This document shows positions 10,527 through 17,593 of a stretch of DNA of 41,364 nucleotides, piece after piece. Source of the DNA: Candidatus Omnitrophota bacterium (lineage in GTDB: Bacteria; Omnitrophota; Gorgyraeia; 2-01-FULL-45-10); assembly GCA_018823705.1 (NCBI GenBank), contig JAHJHP010000036.1, forward strand, positions 1 through 41,364, in the 5' to 3' direction. The notes under the pieces were generated by a model. It made no database searches, was not told the origin of the DNA, and saw only the letters and a program-made list of their open reading frames with translations. The first letter of the stretch is position 1. Every line of letters begins with the position of its first letter. The translations under genes and the position numbers were made by a program.

Positions 10527-11090
10527 ATGAAAAAAAACACAAAATTATCTATTATAAGTGGCATAGCGGTTTTTTTGGTTTTGTTCGGGGTTAGTCAATA
10601 TAAGATAACAAAAGTCAAAACGCCACCAACGTATATGACTGCCTACAAGAGCAAAGACGGCAGAATAATGACAATGGGTGGAATGGCATCTGATAAAGAA
10701 AAGATAGACTATTTTAAGAGAGATTTAGAGCAAGACGATGAATCTAATAGATTCTGGGAGCACATGGATAAATATGATAGATATACACAAAAAGGTGAGT
10801 ATTCAAATGCTATAGAAGAACTTAAGAAAGCAAGTGTTATATATCCCGGCGACCATATGCCGCACGTTTTTTTAGCAAAACTTTATGAGAAAACAGAACA
10901 GTATGAATTTGCTATAAAAGAATATGGTTGGGTGATTCAATATCAAGAAAAGGCAATGGCAAAATCCGCACAAAAAGGATATAAGTTAGACGTCGAGCGT
11001 AGGCAGAAGTTAGTGAATGAATTGAAAGCAGGGCGTAAACAAGCAGAAGAATTACAGTCGAGGGTAGAGATATTATCCAGCACACAATAA
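10527..11090 (+). CDS. Membrane-anchored TPR-like protein, downstream of the giant gene
   Basis: The ATG follows the giant gene's TAA with no gap, so the two are probably co-translated. The product is 187 residues: an N-terminal hydrophobic helix at about residues 9-25 after a Lys-rich start (signal anchor), then a soluble region with two tetratricopeptide-like helical pairs (about 85-150; KGEYSNAIEELKKASVIYPG and TEQYEFAIKEYGWVI), then a charged coiled tail. The DNA is AT-rich, like the 3' end of the giant gene and unlike the core genes. TPR proteins in such positions often bind a partner protein. Given the context it could be an immunity or assembly partner of the giant protein's C-terminal domain. 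I do not recognise a specific family. Confidence 0.75.
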   Translation: MKKNTKLSIISGIAVFLVLFGVSQYKITKVKTPPTYMTAYKSKDGRIMTMGGMASDKEKIDYFKRDLEQDDESNRFWEHMDKYDRYTQKGEYSNAIEELKKASVIYPGDHMPHVFLAKLYEKTEQYEFAIKEYGWVIQYQEKAMAKSAQKGYKLDVERRQKLVNELKAGRKQAEELQSRVEILSSTQ

Positions 11091-11143
11091 TTATAAAGAT
11101 GGTAAGCAATGGGACAATAATTATTTCAACAAAGAGAGGATAG

Positions 11144-12025
11144 ATGAAAAAGTTAATCATTAGCAAATTCTTTATAATACTAGCATGTATGATATTGACG
11201 CTTATATGTAGCAATGAATGTTTTTCAAAAGAAAATTTATCAAGCACCGTAGAATTACATATACACTATTTTGTAAATCAATGTTATCAAACAAAAGATG
11301 ACGCAGAAAAATATGGAGATGAGCTGAAAAAAAGCCTGGGAAAGTTTGCTAAAAAGAAGCCATACCCAGTAAATATCGAATTTATTCCTCATATCATTAA
11401 GAATAATAATGGAGATATTCGTGAGGGTGCGACAAAAGTAGTTGAAAAATATGAAAAATTGATTGAGGGACAAAATGTATCAGATAGAGAAATAAAGAGT
11501 CAATTGATAAAAAAGTTTGTTATAGACCAAAATATTTCAGAAAGTTCACTTTTATTGGCGTACTATTACATAAAATATGGTGAATATCCACTGTTAGATG
11601 AAACGAGTAAGATTGACCCGTCTTTTTATAATAATGTTATTATTTTAATTGGCTCCTCAGGCAGAGACGCTCTCAGAATGATAAATGAAGGCGGAGTTCC
11701 ACATATGGCTATTTTTTTACACGGCGTGCCTATAACTTATAATGAATTTCCATCCCTTATAAATATTAATCATATTAAAGTAGTCAATTTTTACTGTGAT
11801 GAAAAAGTTCCGTTTCTTGGTTACGATATGACGGGTGCTACAAAACTGAATGATGCATATCAGCGATATAATATTTTTATTGAAAAGACAGACGATATTT
11901 ATACCCTCAGTGAGAAGAATTCTAGTGCAACGAAATTTATGATAGAGGCGGAGGCAGCGGCAATAAGCGACACATTAGATTTAATGTATCAAATATCTGA
12001 GAGAGAAAAGAAAAAGAAAAATTAG
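11144..12025 (+). CDS. Secreted protein of unknown function, candidate accessory or immunity gene
   Basis: The product has 293 residues, with a clear N-terminal signal sequence (MKKLI then a hydrophobic stretch to about residue 25, cleavage plausible near CFS-KEN). The ribosome binding site AGAGAGG lies 4 nt before the ATG. The mature part is Lys/Glu/Ile-rich, with a mixed alpha/beta look; strands such as NVIILIGSSG and HMAIFLHGVP alternate with helices. The C-terminal tail is very Lys-rich. The gene lies 53 nt after the TPR gene and shares its low GC content. I recognise no family. Position and composition suggest that it moved together with the tip of the giant gene and acts in the periplasm, possibly protecting against or assisting the hydrolase-like domain. 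Confidence 0.7.
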   Translation: MKKLIISKFFIILACMILTLICSNECFSKENLSSTVELHIHYFVNQCYQTKDDAEKYGDELKKSLGKFAKKKPYPVNIEFIPHIIKNNNGDIREGATKVVEKYEKLIEGQNVSDREIKSQLIKKFVIDQNISESSLLLAYYYIKYGEYPLLDETSKIDPSFYNNVIILIGSSGRDALRMINEGGVPHMAIFLHGVPITYNEFPSLININHIKVVNFYCDEKVPFLGYDMTGATKLNDAYQRYNIFIEKTDDIYTLSEKNSSATKFMIEAEAAAISDTLDLMYQISEREKKKKN

Positions 12026-12031
12026 CATCCC

Positions 12032-12060
12032 TTGTCGCTCATTGCTTGATGTGATATACT
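12032..12060 (+). promoter_or_regulatory. Sigma-70-type promoter of the candidate structured RNA
   Basis: TTGTCG (12032-12037) and TATACT (12055-12060) are separated by 17 bp. Transcription would start near 12067, after the stop of the upstream gene and just before the hairpin at 12079. No start codon with a ribosome binding site follows before the terminator, which points to a non-coding transcript. Confidence 0.5.
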
Positions 12061-12066
12061 TATAAC

Positions 12067-12188
12067 AGTTAGATTTATTTCGGCAGGCTAATTTCTGCCG
12101 AACGAATGTACCCAAAGAAACAACTCCGCAATATAAGGGCGGGGGAAGATGTCAGTGAAAGCTGATGTTGCATTCTTTGGGTTTTTTT
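12067..12188 (+). ncRNA. Candidate structured small RNA with intrinsic terminator
   Basis: A free-standing element in an intergenic gap. A perfect 8-bp hairpin (12079-12086 with 12095-12102) is followed by a 10-bp closing stem (12110-12119 with 12173-12182). That stem encloses two hairpins: 12124-12129 with 12139-12144 (6 bp, one G-U) and 12149-12155 with 12162-12168 (7 bp, two G-U, loop TGAAAG). Together they form a three-way junction. The closing stem ends in seven Ts (12182-12188), so it is also a terminator. With the promoter at 12032-12060 this would be an RNA of about 122 nt. I do not match it to a known riboswitch or sRNA family. It could instead be a cis-regulatory leader. Confidence 0.5.
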
Positions 12189-12190
12189 AT
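12173..12190 (+). terminator. Intrinsic terminator (3' arm and T-tract)
   Basis: The 10-bp stem formed with 12110-12119 is followed by TTTTTTT at 12182-12188. The loop is about 53 nt and itself structured, so the terminator is part of the larger RNA fold. It also separates the giant-gene cluster from the toxin-antitoxin genes. Confidence 0.55.
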
Positions 12191-12224
12191 TTTACTGTTA
12201 CACCAAAATAAGAGTTAGAAGCTA

Positions 12225-12259
12225 TTGACAATACACTACAAATAGTGTATATTTGTAGT
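12225..12259 (+). promoter_or_regulatory. higBA promoter with overlapping palindromic operators
   Basis: TTGACA (12225-12230) and TATATT (12248-12253) are 17 bp apart. Two palindromes overlap this core: ATACACTA-N4-TAGTGTAT (12231-12250) and ACTACAAATA-N5-TATTTGTAGT (12235-12259, 10 bp perfect). Both would block the -10 region when bound, as expected for autoregulation by the downstream HTH antitoxin or toxin-antitoxin complex. Confidence 0.7.
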
Positions 12260-12278
12260 GGGTAATGAGAGGGGATGT

Positions 12279-12653
12279 ATGGAGAAGAAGGCAATTTATT
12301 ACGAAGATCTCAAAGGAAGAAAATACGTAAAAGATTTTATTGATAATTTCGAAGAGAAGACAAGAGCTAAAATATTGGCAAGAATAGAGTATTTGGAAAA
12401 ACATTGGCATGAAGTGAGGAGACCTTTAGTAGATAAGATCGACAGGGATCTATATGAACTGAGAGTTGAATTTGCATGGAATAATGCGCGGGTTTTATAT
12501 GCGTATATGTTTAAAGACTATATTGTTTTATTGCACGGCCTGCTAAAGAAAACAGATAAGATCCCGGAGAATGATAAGGAAAAGGCCAGGACAAGGATGC
12601 TTGATTTTCAGGTGAGGTACGATAAAGGGAAGATCAGATTAAATAGAATATAA
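12279..12653 (+). CDS. higB: HigB-like toxin (phage-derived Gp49-like, RelE superfamily)
   Basis: The product has 124 residues. The family consists of mRNA interferases that cleave mRNA on the ribosome. The sequence shows the typical order: YYEDLKGRKYVKDFI near the N-terminus, a helix (KILARIEYLEKH), then DLYELRVEFAWNNARVLYAYMFKDYIVLLHGLLKKT, the Gp49/HigB core. The longer frame from GTG 12258 cannot be used because it would begin at or before the expected transcript start (about 12260). ATG 12279 follows GAGAGGGG at 12267-12274. The toxin gene precedes the antitoxin gene, which is the usual order for HigBA. Confidence 0.88.
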   Translation: MEKKAIYYEDLKGRKYVKDFIDNFEEKTRAKILARIEYLEKHWHEVRRPLVDKIDRDLYELRVEFAWNNARVLYAYMFKDYIVLLHGLLKKTDKIPENDKEKARTRMLDFQVRYDKGKIRLNRI

Positions 12654-12679
12654 TCAGGACAGGATGAGAGGTGATAAGA

Positions 12680-13003
12680 ATGAAGAAGATAAGCCATAAA
12701 GAAAAAGTGGTTACTCCGGAATCAGTAAGTCAGCATATCGAAGAACAGTATAAGAAAAGCTCCGGGTTCAGGAAAGCCTTCGATGAGGAAGTCTTTATGC
12801 TTAAGATTGCCTACAGAATTGCTCAGCTCAGGAAGCAGAGGCACATTACTCAACGAGAACTGGCAAGGAAGATGGGCACTACTCAGCAGACTATTTCACG
12901 GCTTGAGGATTCCGAAAATACACAAGTGACATTACATACCTTGACGAGGCTGGCCAGGGCTTTAAGGGCCCGACTTAGCGTGGATCTTATCCCTCGGGAG
13001 TAG
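12680..13003 (+). CDS. higA: HigA-like antitoxin, XRE-family HTH
   Basis: The product has 107 residues, with a Cro/C1-type helix-turn-helix at about residues 48-100 (AYRIAQLRKQRHITQRELAR followed by KMGTTQQTISRLED). The N-terminal ~45 residues are basic and probably wrap the toxin. ATG 12680 is preferred over the in-frame GTG at 12671, because GAGGTG at 12667-12672 is then a correctly spaced ribosome binding site. It lies 26 nt after higB and is probably co-transcribed. It should repress the palindromic operator at 12231-12259. Confidence 0.87.
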   Translation: MKKISHKEKVVTPESVSQHIEEQYKKSSGFRKAFDEEVFMLKIAYRIAQLRKQRHITQRELARKMGTTQQTISRLEDSENTQVTLHTLTRLARALRARLSVDLIPRE

Positions 13004-13030
13004 AGAGGAATAAGAGGCCTATCATCACTT

Positions 13031-13079
13031 GCTCGCCGCCTGATCCGCGCACGGGTTCGGGCGGGCTTATTTATTATTC
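13031..13079 (+). terminator. Probable terminator after higA
   Basis: GCTCGCC (13031-13037) can pair with the 3' GGCGGGC region (13060-13066). An inner GATCCG/CGGGTT stem (13042-13047 with 13052-13057) has a 4-nt loop. The T-rich run TTATTTATTATT follows. The internal loop makes it imperfect. Confidence 0.45.
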
Positions 13080-13140
13080 AGGGAAAGGCTCATAAAAAAG
13101 CCCCATTATTCCAAACTTAAGAAAGTCTCAAAATTACCTA

Positions 13141-13199
13141 TTGACAAATGTCGATTATAGTATATACTTATATACGGAAAGTAAGTAAACACGTATATA
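13141..13199 (+). promoter_or_regulatory. Promoter and operator of the AbrB/RelE-type module
   Basis: TTGACA (13141-13146) and TATACT (13163-13168), spacer 16 bp. TATATACG (13169-13176) and CGTATATA (13192-13199) form an inverted repeat with a 15-bp gap that spans the expected transcription start, a likely binding site for a dimeric AbrB-fold antitoxin. The spacer also contains TGTCGATTATA, similar to motifs at 19010 and 19131. Confidence 0.6.
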
Positions 13200-13212
13200 G
13201 GAGGAATACACT

Positions 13213-13521
13213 ATGAAGACACTTAAGAAGAAAGCTGCAAGAAGACCTATCGCCGAGCATGCAGCATTTAGAATGGCTATTATTTCGTCTCGCGGTCAGG
13301 TAACGATTCCGCAGGATATAAGGTCATTACTGCATGTGAAGAGGGGATCGGTTATCGGATTTGAGCCGGTGCGGGAAGGAGTATTGATGTTGCCTATGAA
13401 CGTTCAGCCGCAGGATCCTTACACCGAGGAAGAGTGGAAGAAGATCGGAAAGCTCTCCAAGAGCGAAGGGACTGTCTATAACACTGTCAAAGAAGCAAAG
13501 AAGCATATCGCAGATTTATGA
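13213..13521 (+). CDS. AbrB/MazE-family antitoxin
   Basis: The product has 102 residues. The swapped-hairpin AbrB DNA-binding motif is clear at about residues 22-60: MAIISSRGQVTIPQDIRSLL then HVKRGSVIGFEPVREGVLML. The C-terminal ~35 residues (YTEEEWKKIGKLSKSEG onward) are acidic/basic mixed and would bind the toxin. The start has AGGAGG 8-10 nt upstream. Its last codons overlap the toxin start by 4 nt (ATGA at 13518-13521), so translation is coupled. It probably represses the inverted repeat at 13169-13199. Confidence 0.85.
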   Translation: MKTLKKKAARRPIAEHAAFRMAIISSRGQVTIPQDIRSLLHVKRGSVIGFEPVREGVLMLPMNVQPQDPYTEEEWKKIGKLSKSEGTVYNTVKEAKKHIADL

Positions 13522-13796
13522 GATACGAGATAAAAAAGTCGTTCGATAGATCGGTTAAAGGCCTTCCCGAAGATAACCGGATAGAAATTAAGAAAATTAT
13601 CTTTGAAGTTCTCGATGTGCTTTCTACGGGCAAGCAATCGCCTAAAGGCATACGTTTAACGCGATTACGCAATGATTACTGGGAAATAGGCACATCTCTA
13701 AAAGAACGGATTCTATTCAAGCTTACCAACGATCTGGTTCAATTCCTTCTCGTGGGCAATCACGATGACATCAAAAGAGCGCTAAAACATCTATAA
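13518..13796 (+). CDS. RelE/ParE-superfamily toxin
   Basis: The product has 92 residues, a normal RelE/ParE length. Family features: KKSFDRSVKGLPEDNRIEIKKII (N-terminal helices), a central basic segment KGIRLTRLRNDYWEIGTSLKERILFKL, and the terminal strand FLLVGNHDDIKRAL typical of this fold (compare LxxVxxHDEVY in RelE). Predicted to be an mRNA interferase or gyrase inhibitor; the sequence does not decide which. It overlaps the antitoxin stop. Pairing a RelE-fold toxin with an AbrB-fold antitoxin is a known but less common combination. Confidence 0.82.
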   Translation: MRYEIKKSFDRSVKGLPEDNRIEIKKIIFEVLDVLSTGKQSPKGIRLTRLRNDYWEIGTSLKERILFKLTNDLVQFLLVGNHDDIKRALKHL

Positions 13797-13925
13797 TTCT
13801 CTGAAAAATAACACCTTTTAAAAAAGGAACGCACCATAACCTGGGCAGGTAGAATGAGTTACGCCACGATTTTAGTGGTAATTTTTATGGAGTCGATTTG
13901 CCTTTTCTAGGTTTTGATGTATACT

Positions 13926-13958
13926 TATTGACACTGTTGTCAATAGATACAGTACATA
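13926..13958 (+). promoter_or_regulatory. Palindromic TATTGACA-N4-TGTCAATA element before the HTH gene
   Basis: A perfect 8-bp inverted repeat (13926-13933 and 13938-13945) with its left arm containing a consensus -35 TTGACA (13928-13933). The -10 is weak (GTACAT at 13952-13957, spacer 18). This could be an activator- or repressor-controlled promoter of the HTH-reductase-kinase group. Confidence 0.45.
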
Positions 13959-13986
13959 CAAAGGATTGGAAAAGGGGGCGGTTGAA

Positions 13987-14175
13987 GTGGCTAACAAATT
14001 CATGACAGCTGATGAGGTGGCGGAATATCTAAGGCTAACTACAGCAAAGATATATAGGCTATCTCAAAAAGGCATGATCCCGGCCTATAAATTTGGCCGG
14101 GAGTGGAGATTTAAGATAGAGCGCATTGACCAGTGGATTGAAGAGCAGGAAACCGGCAAAAAAAAGAAAAAATAG
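13987..14175 (+). CDS. Excisionase-type HTH (MerR-like) DNA-binding protein
   Basis: The product has 62 residues. It is essentially a single winged HTH_17 domain: TADEVAEYLRLTTAKIYRLSQKG, IPAYKFGREWRFK, then an IDQWIEEQ helix and a poly-Lys tail. GTG 13987 is chosen because AAAGGGGG (13971-13978) lies 8 nt upstream. The frame also continues up to a TTG at 13966 with no ribosome binding site. Members act as excisionases or as small transcription factors. No integrase is nearby, so a regulator of the downstream operon, which starts 37 nt later, is more likely. Confidence 0.8.
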   Translation: MANKFMTADEVAEYLRLTTAKIYRLSQKGMIPAYKFGREWRFKIERIDQWIEEQETGKKKKK

Positions 14176-14212
14176 TTAGTACAAAATTACCTTAATCAAA
14201 ATGGGGGAGTGA

Positions 14213-15442
14213 ATGAGAATAGCACTTACCGGCGCCACAGGCCTTATAGGAAGAAACCTTCTTTTTGAGATCCTAAAAACTAACATTAATAATCTTGATG
14301 ATGTGGACGTTCTTGTTCTGGGCCGACATCAGGGTAACTTGACGATACGGGATAGAATTGAAAAAATAATCACAGAAGATGGCCTATTGTACCTTCAAGC
14401 CGATAAAAACAAGGCACAAATGGTAGCAGGATTTTGTAAAGATAGACTGCGATGTATATATATCGATCTTGAAAAGAGAGATCTAGGCATTAAGCCAGAT
14501 GATTATAAGTTGCTTAATGGCAAACCGATAGATTTTTTCTACCATATAGCCGCTTTGACTGATTTAAGAGATGCTCCTGGTGTTGACAAAGAACTGGAAA
14601 AGACGAATATTTTCGGCACGCAAAAAATATTGCAGCTAGTAGCCACTCTTAAAGTAAAACAATTTTGCTATGTCGGGACAGCTTATTCTTGCGGTAATGT
14701 GTCTGGCAATGTTCTGCCTGATAGTGTTAATCCAGCACAAGAATTTCGTAGTCCATACGAAAGAACAAAGCAGGAAGCGGAAACTTATGTTCGTAACTTT
14801 GCCAAAGAAACAGGTATGCGATGTCGCTACTTTAGACCATCCGTTACTTGCGGGAGACTTATTGAGCCACCTATCGGTAGCATAAATAAATATGATGTAT
14901 TTTACGGATGGGGCGCATTCTTCTTATATATGAAATTGAAGCAAATAAAGAGACTTGAGGACAGATACGCAGAGCCGGCGACCTTTGATATCAGGGTCTG
15001 TTATAGTTTGAAAAGAGGATTAAATATCGTTCCCGCTGATTATGCCGCGAAAATTATGTATCAGGTATGCGTGCAAAATGATCCAGGGGAGAGTTATCAT
15101 TTGGTTAATAATGCTGAAACGCCGCATTATCTCTACACGTCACTAATACTTAAAACATTCAACATTAAAGGGATAAGACAAGTTGATCAGATACCTGATA
15201 ACCTTAATCATCTGGAACAGCTTTATTATAAAACAGCAGGACAAGTCTTTACTCCGTATACAAGCGCCCAATCAATGCTTTTCAACGTTGAAAACCTACG
15301 AACTGTTTGTAAAAATGCAAGTCTGTACTGTCCCTCTGTAGATGAAAAAACGCTACCGCTACTTATAAAATATGCCAAAGATCACGATTTCGGAGTATTG
15401 AAAAACAATGCTTCAAAAACTGTTTTGGTTTCACCGAGATAA
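14213..15442 (+). CDS. NAD(P)-dependent SDR / thioester-reductase-like protein
   Basis: The product has 409 residues, an extended short-chain dehydrogenase (NAD_binding_4 / male-sterility-like). It has the Rossmann motif TGATGLIG (residues 6-13), HIAALTDLRD after the fourth strand, TAYSCGN carrying the Ser/Tyr region, and the catalytic YxxxK (Tyr182, Lys186 in SPYERTK). The substrate is probably a carrier- or CoA-bound acyl group, or a nucleotide sugar; this cannot be told from sequence. GGGGGAG precedes the ATG. It is the first gene of a tight group with a sensor kinase and two receivers, so its product may be linked to the signal sensed, or it may be simply co-regulated. Confidence 0.75.
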   Translation: MRIALTGATGLIGRNLLFEILKTNINNLDDVDVLVLGRHQGNLTIRDRIEKIITEDGLLYLQADKNKAQMVAGFCKDRLRCIYIDLEKRDLGIKPDDYKLLNGKPIDFFYHIAALTDLRDAPGVDKELEKTNIFGTQKILQLVATLKVKQFCYVGTAYSCGNVSGNVLPDSVNPAQEFRSPYERTKQEAETYVRNFAKETGMRCRYFRPSVTCGRLIEPPIGSINKYDVFYGWGAFFLYMKLKQIKRLEDRYAEPATFDIRVCYSLKRGLNIVPADYAAKIMYQVCVQNDPGESYHLVNNAETPHYLYTSLILKTFNIKGIRQVDQIPDNLNHLEQLYYKTAGQVFTPYTSAQSMLFNVENLRTVCKNASLYCPSVDEKTLPLLIKYAKDHDFGVLKNNASKTVLVSPR

Positions 15443-15457
15443 CATAAGGTGTTATAA

Positions 15458-17569
15458 ATGAGTATATACTCATTACCGGTCTTATTGGGGGCTATATTTT
15501 CATTTGTCGTCGGTTTTTTAATTTATTTTGCAAATCGGCGAAGCCAGACCAATATCAGTTTTTCGCTATCCTGTTTTTCTCTCTTCGTTTGGTTTTTCGG
15601 GTATGTCATAGCTTACTCGACAAAGGACGAGAAAACCGCTCTATTATTTTGCAGGATCGCGTGTACAGGCGCAGTATTTACGGCGCCGTCATTTTATCAT
15701 TTTGTTGTCTCTTTCCTAGAGAAAAGAAGCGAAGTAAAATTTGTTGTTTTAGCTTATCTGACAATGCTTTTTATTGCGCCATTCTCGATGACATCGAACC
15801 TATTTTTGAAAGGGGTGTATAAATACTATTGGGGTTACTATTCGAAAGCCGGTTTTTTACATCCGCTATATTTGATCGTATTTTTCGGAATATTCCTTAG
15901 AGCATTTTATATTCTTCTAATTGAAAATTGGAAAAAGAATTCCAATCCGATAAGAAGAGTGCAAATCAATTATATTTTTATTGCATATGCAGTCGCTTTA
16001 TTAGGGGCAATTGATTATATACCAAAGTACGGGATAGAATTTTTTCCGTTTGGTTTTTTGTTTGAAATTTTATTCATTATTATCGTCTCCTATGCCATTA
16101 TAACGCGCCGCATTTTGAATATAAACGTCGTTTTTGCTAGAACGATTATTTTTAGCATTGTATACATAGTTGTTCTTGGGTTGCCCTTCGGGATAGGTAT
16201 ATGGGGAAGGTCATTCTTATCGGAAAAGATCGGTGTGAACTGGTGGTTATTCCCAGCATCTTTGTTAGCTATTATGACTGCGTTAGGGTCATTTGCTTTT
16301 TTGTTTTTGCGACAAAAGGCTGAAAATGAATTATTAAAAGGACAGCGTCACAACCATATGAGCCTTATGGCCGCAGCACAGACCATAACACTTATTAGAG
16401 ACTTTCACAAACTGCTCAATATGATTGTAAGAGTTCTTACAAAGACTCTGGGTATAGAACACGCCGGTATATATTTGTGCGATAGAGAGAGGAACCAATA
16501 CGCTTTTTGTGTGACAAGAGGGGGCAGACAGAGCTGCGCAAATATAGATTCGGGCAATTCATTAATTAAGTATCTTCGGGGGGCAAGAAAACCCGTGATT
16601 TTAGAAGAATTAAAAAGAGACTATAGCGAAAGACGTGATATATTCATAAAAGAAATAATAGAGACCATGAATAGGCTTGATGCCGACATATTAGTTCCTA
16701 GCTTTATTGAAGATGCGCTCATCGGTTTCCTCGTTTTAGGAAATAAGCGATCCGGGGAGATATATACGACCGAAGATCTGAATGTGCTGTCTAATCTCGC
16801 CAACCAGTCGGCTTTGGCAATAGAAAACGCCCAGTTTTTAAAGGAGCGCGAAGATATGCAGGGGAAGCTCCGCGAGGCAGAAACCCTGACCACAATACGT
16901 GACCTTCTCGGTTCATTCAATCATGAATTATACAATCTTTTGACTCCCATTTCGGGAACTCTCCAGGGAATTAATATGGGTCTTTATGAAAAGAAACCCG
17001 AACGACTAAAATCGGATGTCGAAAAGAGTATAACAACGACATTTTTTATAAAAACTTATCTCGGGTGGGTCAGGGAATATGTCGAAAGCGGCGATAAGGT
17101 GGCCGCTTACCAATTGAGCGAGCTGATAAACAGAGGAATAGCTTATTCCAGTGACAAGTTTGAAAAACAGAACATAAGTAAACAGGTAAATGTCAGCCCT
17201 AAAATATTTGTAGTCGGGCATGAATGCCTTCCTCTTCTATTTAAGCACCTTATAATACATTCGATATACGGCTATGGCATGGAAAGCGGGGGAACAATAG
17301 ATATAAGCGCGCGCATACTTGAAGACAGATCCACGGTAGAAATAATTCAAACCGATACAGGCGATGATTTAACGAAATATATAAAAGAAGGCTCAACGAT
17401 GGGTGGAAAAAAATTCGCCGAGAAAGGTAAATTAGGCGGAACAAGTTATTTTATAGCTCAAGCTGTTGTATCGAAACATAAGGGATCGTTTGAGGTCGAA
17501 ACCACCGGCGGCAAAGGAACGAAATTCAGGATCCGTTTGCCGCTTGATTTTAACAGGCCTGCAGCATGA
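15458..17569 (+). CDS. Membrane sensor histidine kinase with 7TM-like input and GAF domain, degenerate ATP site
   Basis: The product has 703 residues. About eight hydrophobic helices occupy residues 1-285 (histidine-kinase N-terminal 7TM type). A GAF domain spans about 300-465, from AAAQTITLIRDFHKLLNMIV to LSNLANQSALAIENA. The phosphoacceptor motif FNHELYNLLTPI has His489. The ATPase domain spans about 585-695. The C-terminal G2-like part (GKLGGTSYFIAQAVV, GGKGTKFRIRLPL) is normal. In contrast the N-box reads HLIIHS with His597 and His601 where Asn is expected, and the G1 box is DTGDD (Asp633) rather than DxGxG. Kinase activity may therefore be weak or absent. It lies 15 nt after the reductase gene and is followed by two receivers. 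Confidence 0.85.
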   Translation: MSIYSLPVLLGAIFSFVVGFLIYFANRRSQTNISFSLSCFSLFVWFFGYVIAYSTKDEKTALLFCRIACTGAVFTAPSFYHFVVSFLEKRSEVKFVVLAYLTMLFIAPFSMTSNLFLKGVYKYYWGYYSKAGFLHPLYLIVFFGIFLRAFYILLIENWKKNSNPIRRVQINYIFIAYAVALLGAIDYIPKYGIEFFPFGFLFEILFIIIVSYAIITRRILNINVVFARTIIFSIVYIVVLGLPFGIGIWGRSFLSEKIGVNWWLFPASLLAIMTALGSFAFLFLRQKAENELLKGQRHNHMSLMAAAQTITLIRDFHKLLNMIVRVLTKTLGIEHAGIYLCDRERNQYAFCVTRGGRQSCANIDSGNSLIKYLRGARKPVILEELKRDYSERRDIFIKEIIETMNRLDADILVPSFIEDALIGFLVLGNKRSGEIYTTEDLNVLSNLANQSALAIENAQFLKEREDMQGKLREAETLTTIRDLLGSFNHELYNLLTPISGTLQGINMGLYEKKPERLKSDVEKSITTTFFIKTYLGWVREYVESGDKVAAYQLSELINRGIAYSSDKFEKQNISKQVNVSPKIFVVGHECLPLLFKHLIIHSIYGYGMESGGTIDISARILEDRSTVEIIQTDTGDDLTKYIKEGSTMGGKKFAEKGKLGGTSYFIAQAVVSKHKGSFEVETTGGKGTKFRIRLPLDFNRPAA

Positions 17570-17593
17570 AGTATAGATGAAGGGAAATGAGAT

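Noticed and set aside
12067-12188. Match of the structured RNA to known riboswitches (c-di-GMP, purine, TPP, fluoride)
   Set aside because: The conserved core sequences of these classes as I know them are absent.
13859-13890. Hairpin with CCAC/GTGG stem as terminator of the AbrB/RelE module
   Set aside because: The paired stem is only 4 bp plus weak extensions and the T-run is interrupted; too weak to call.
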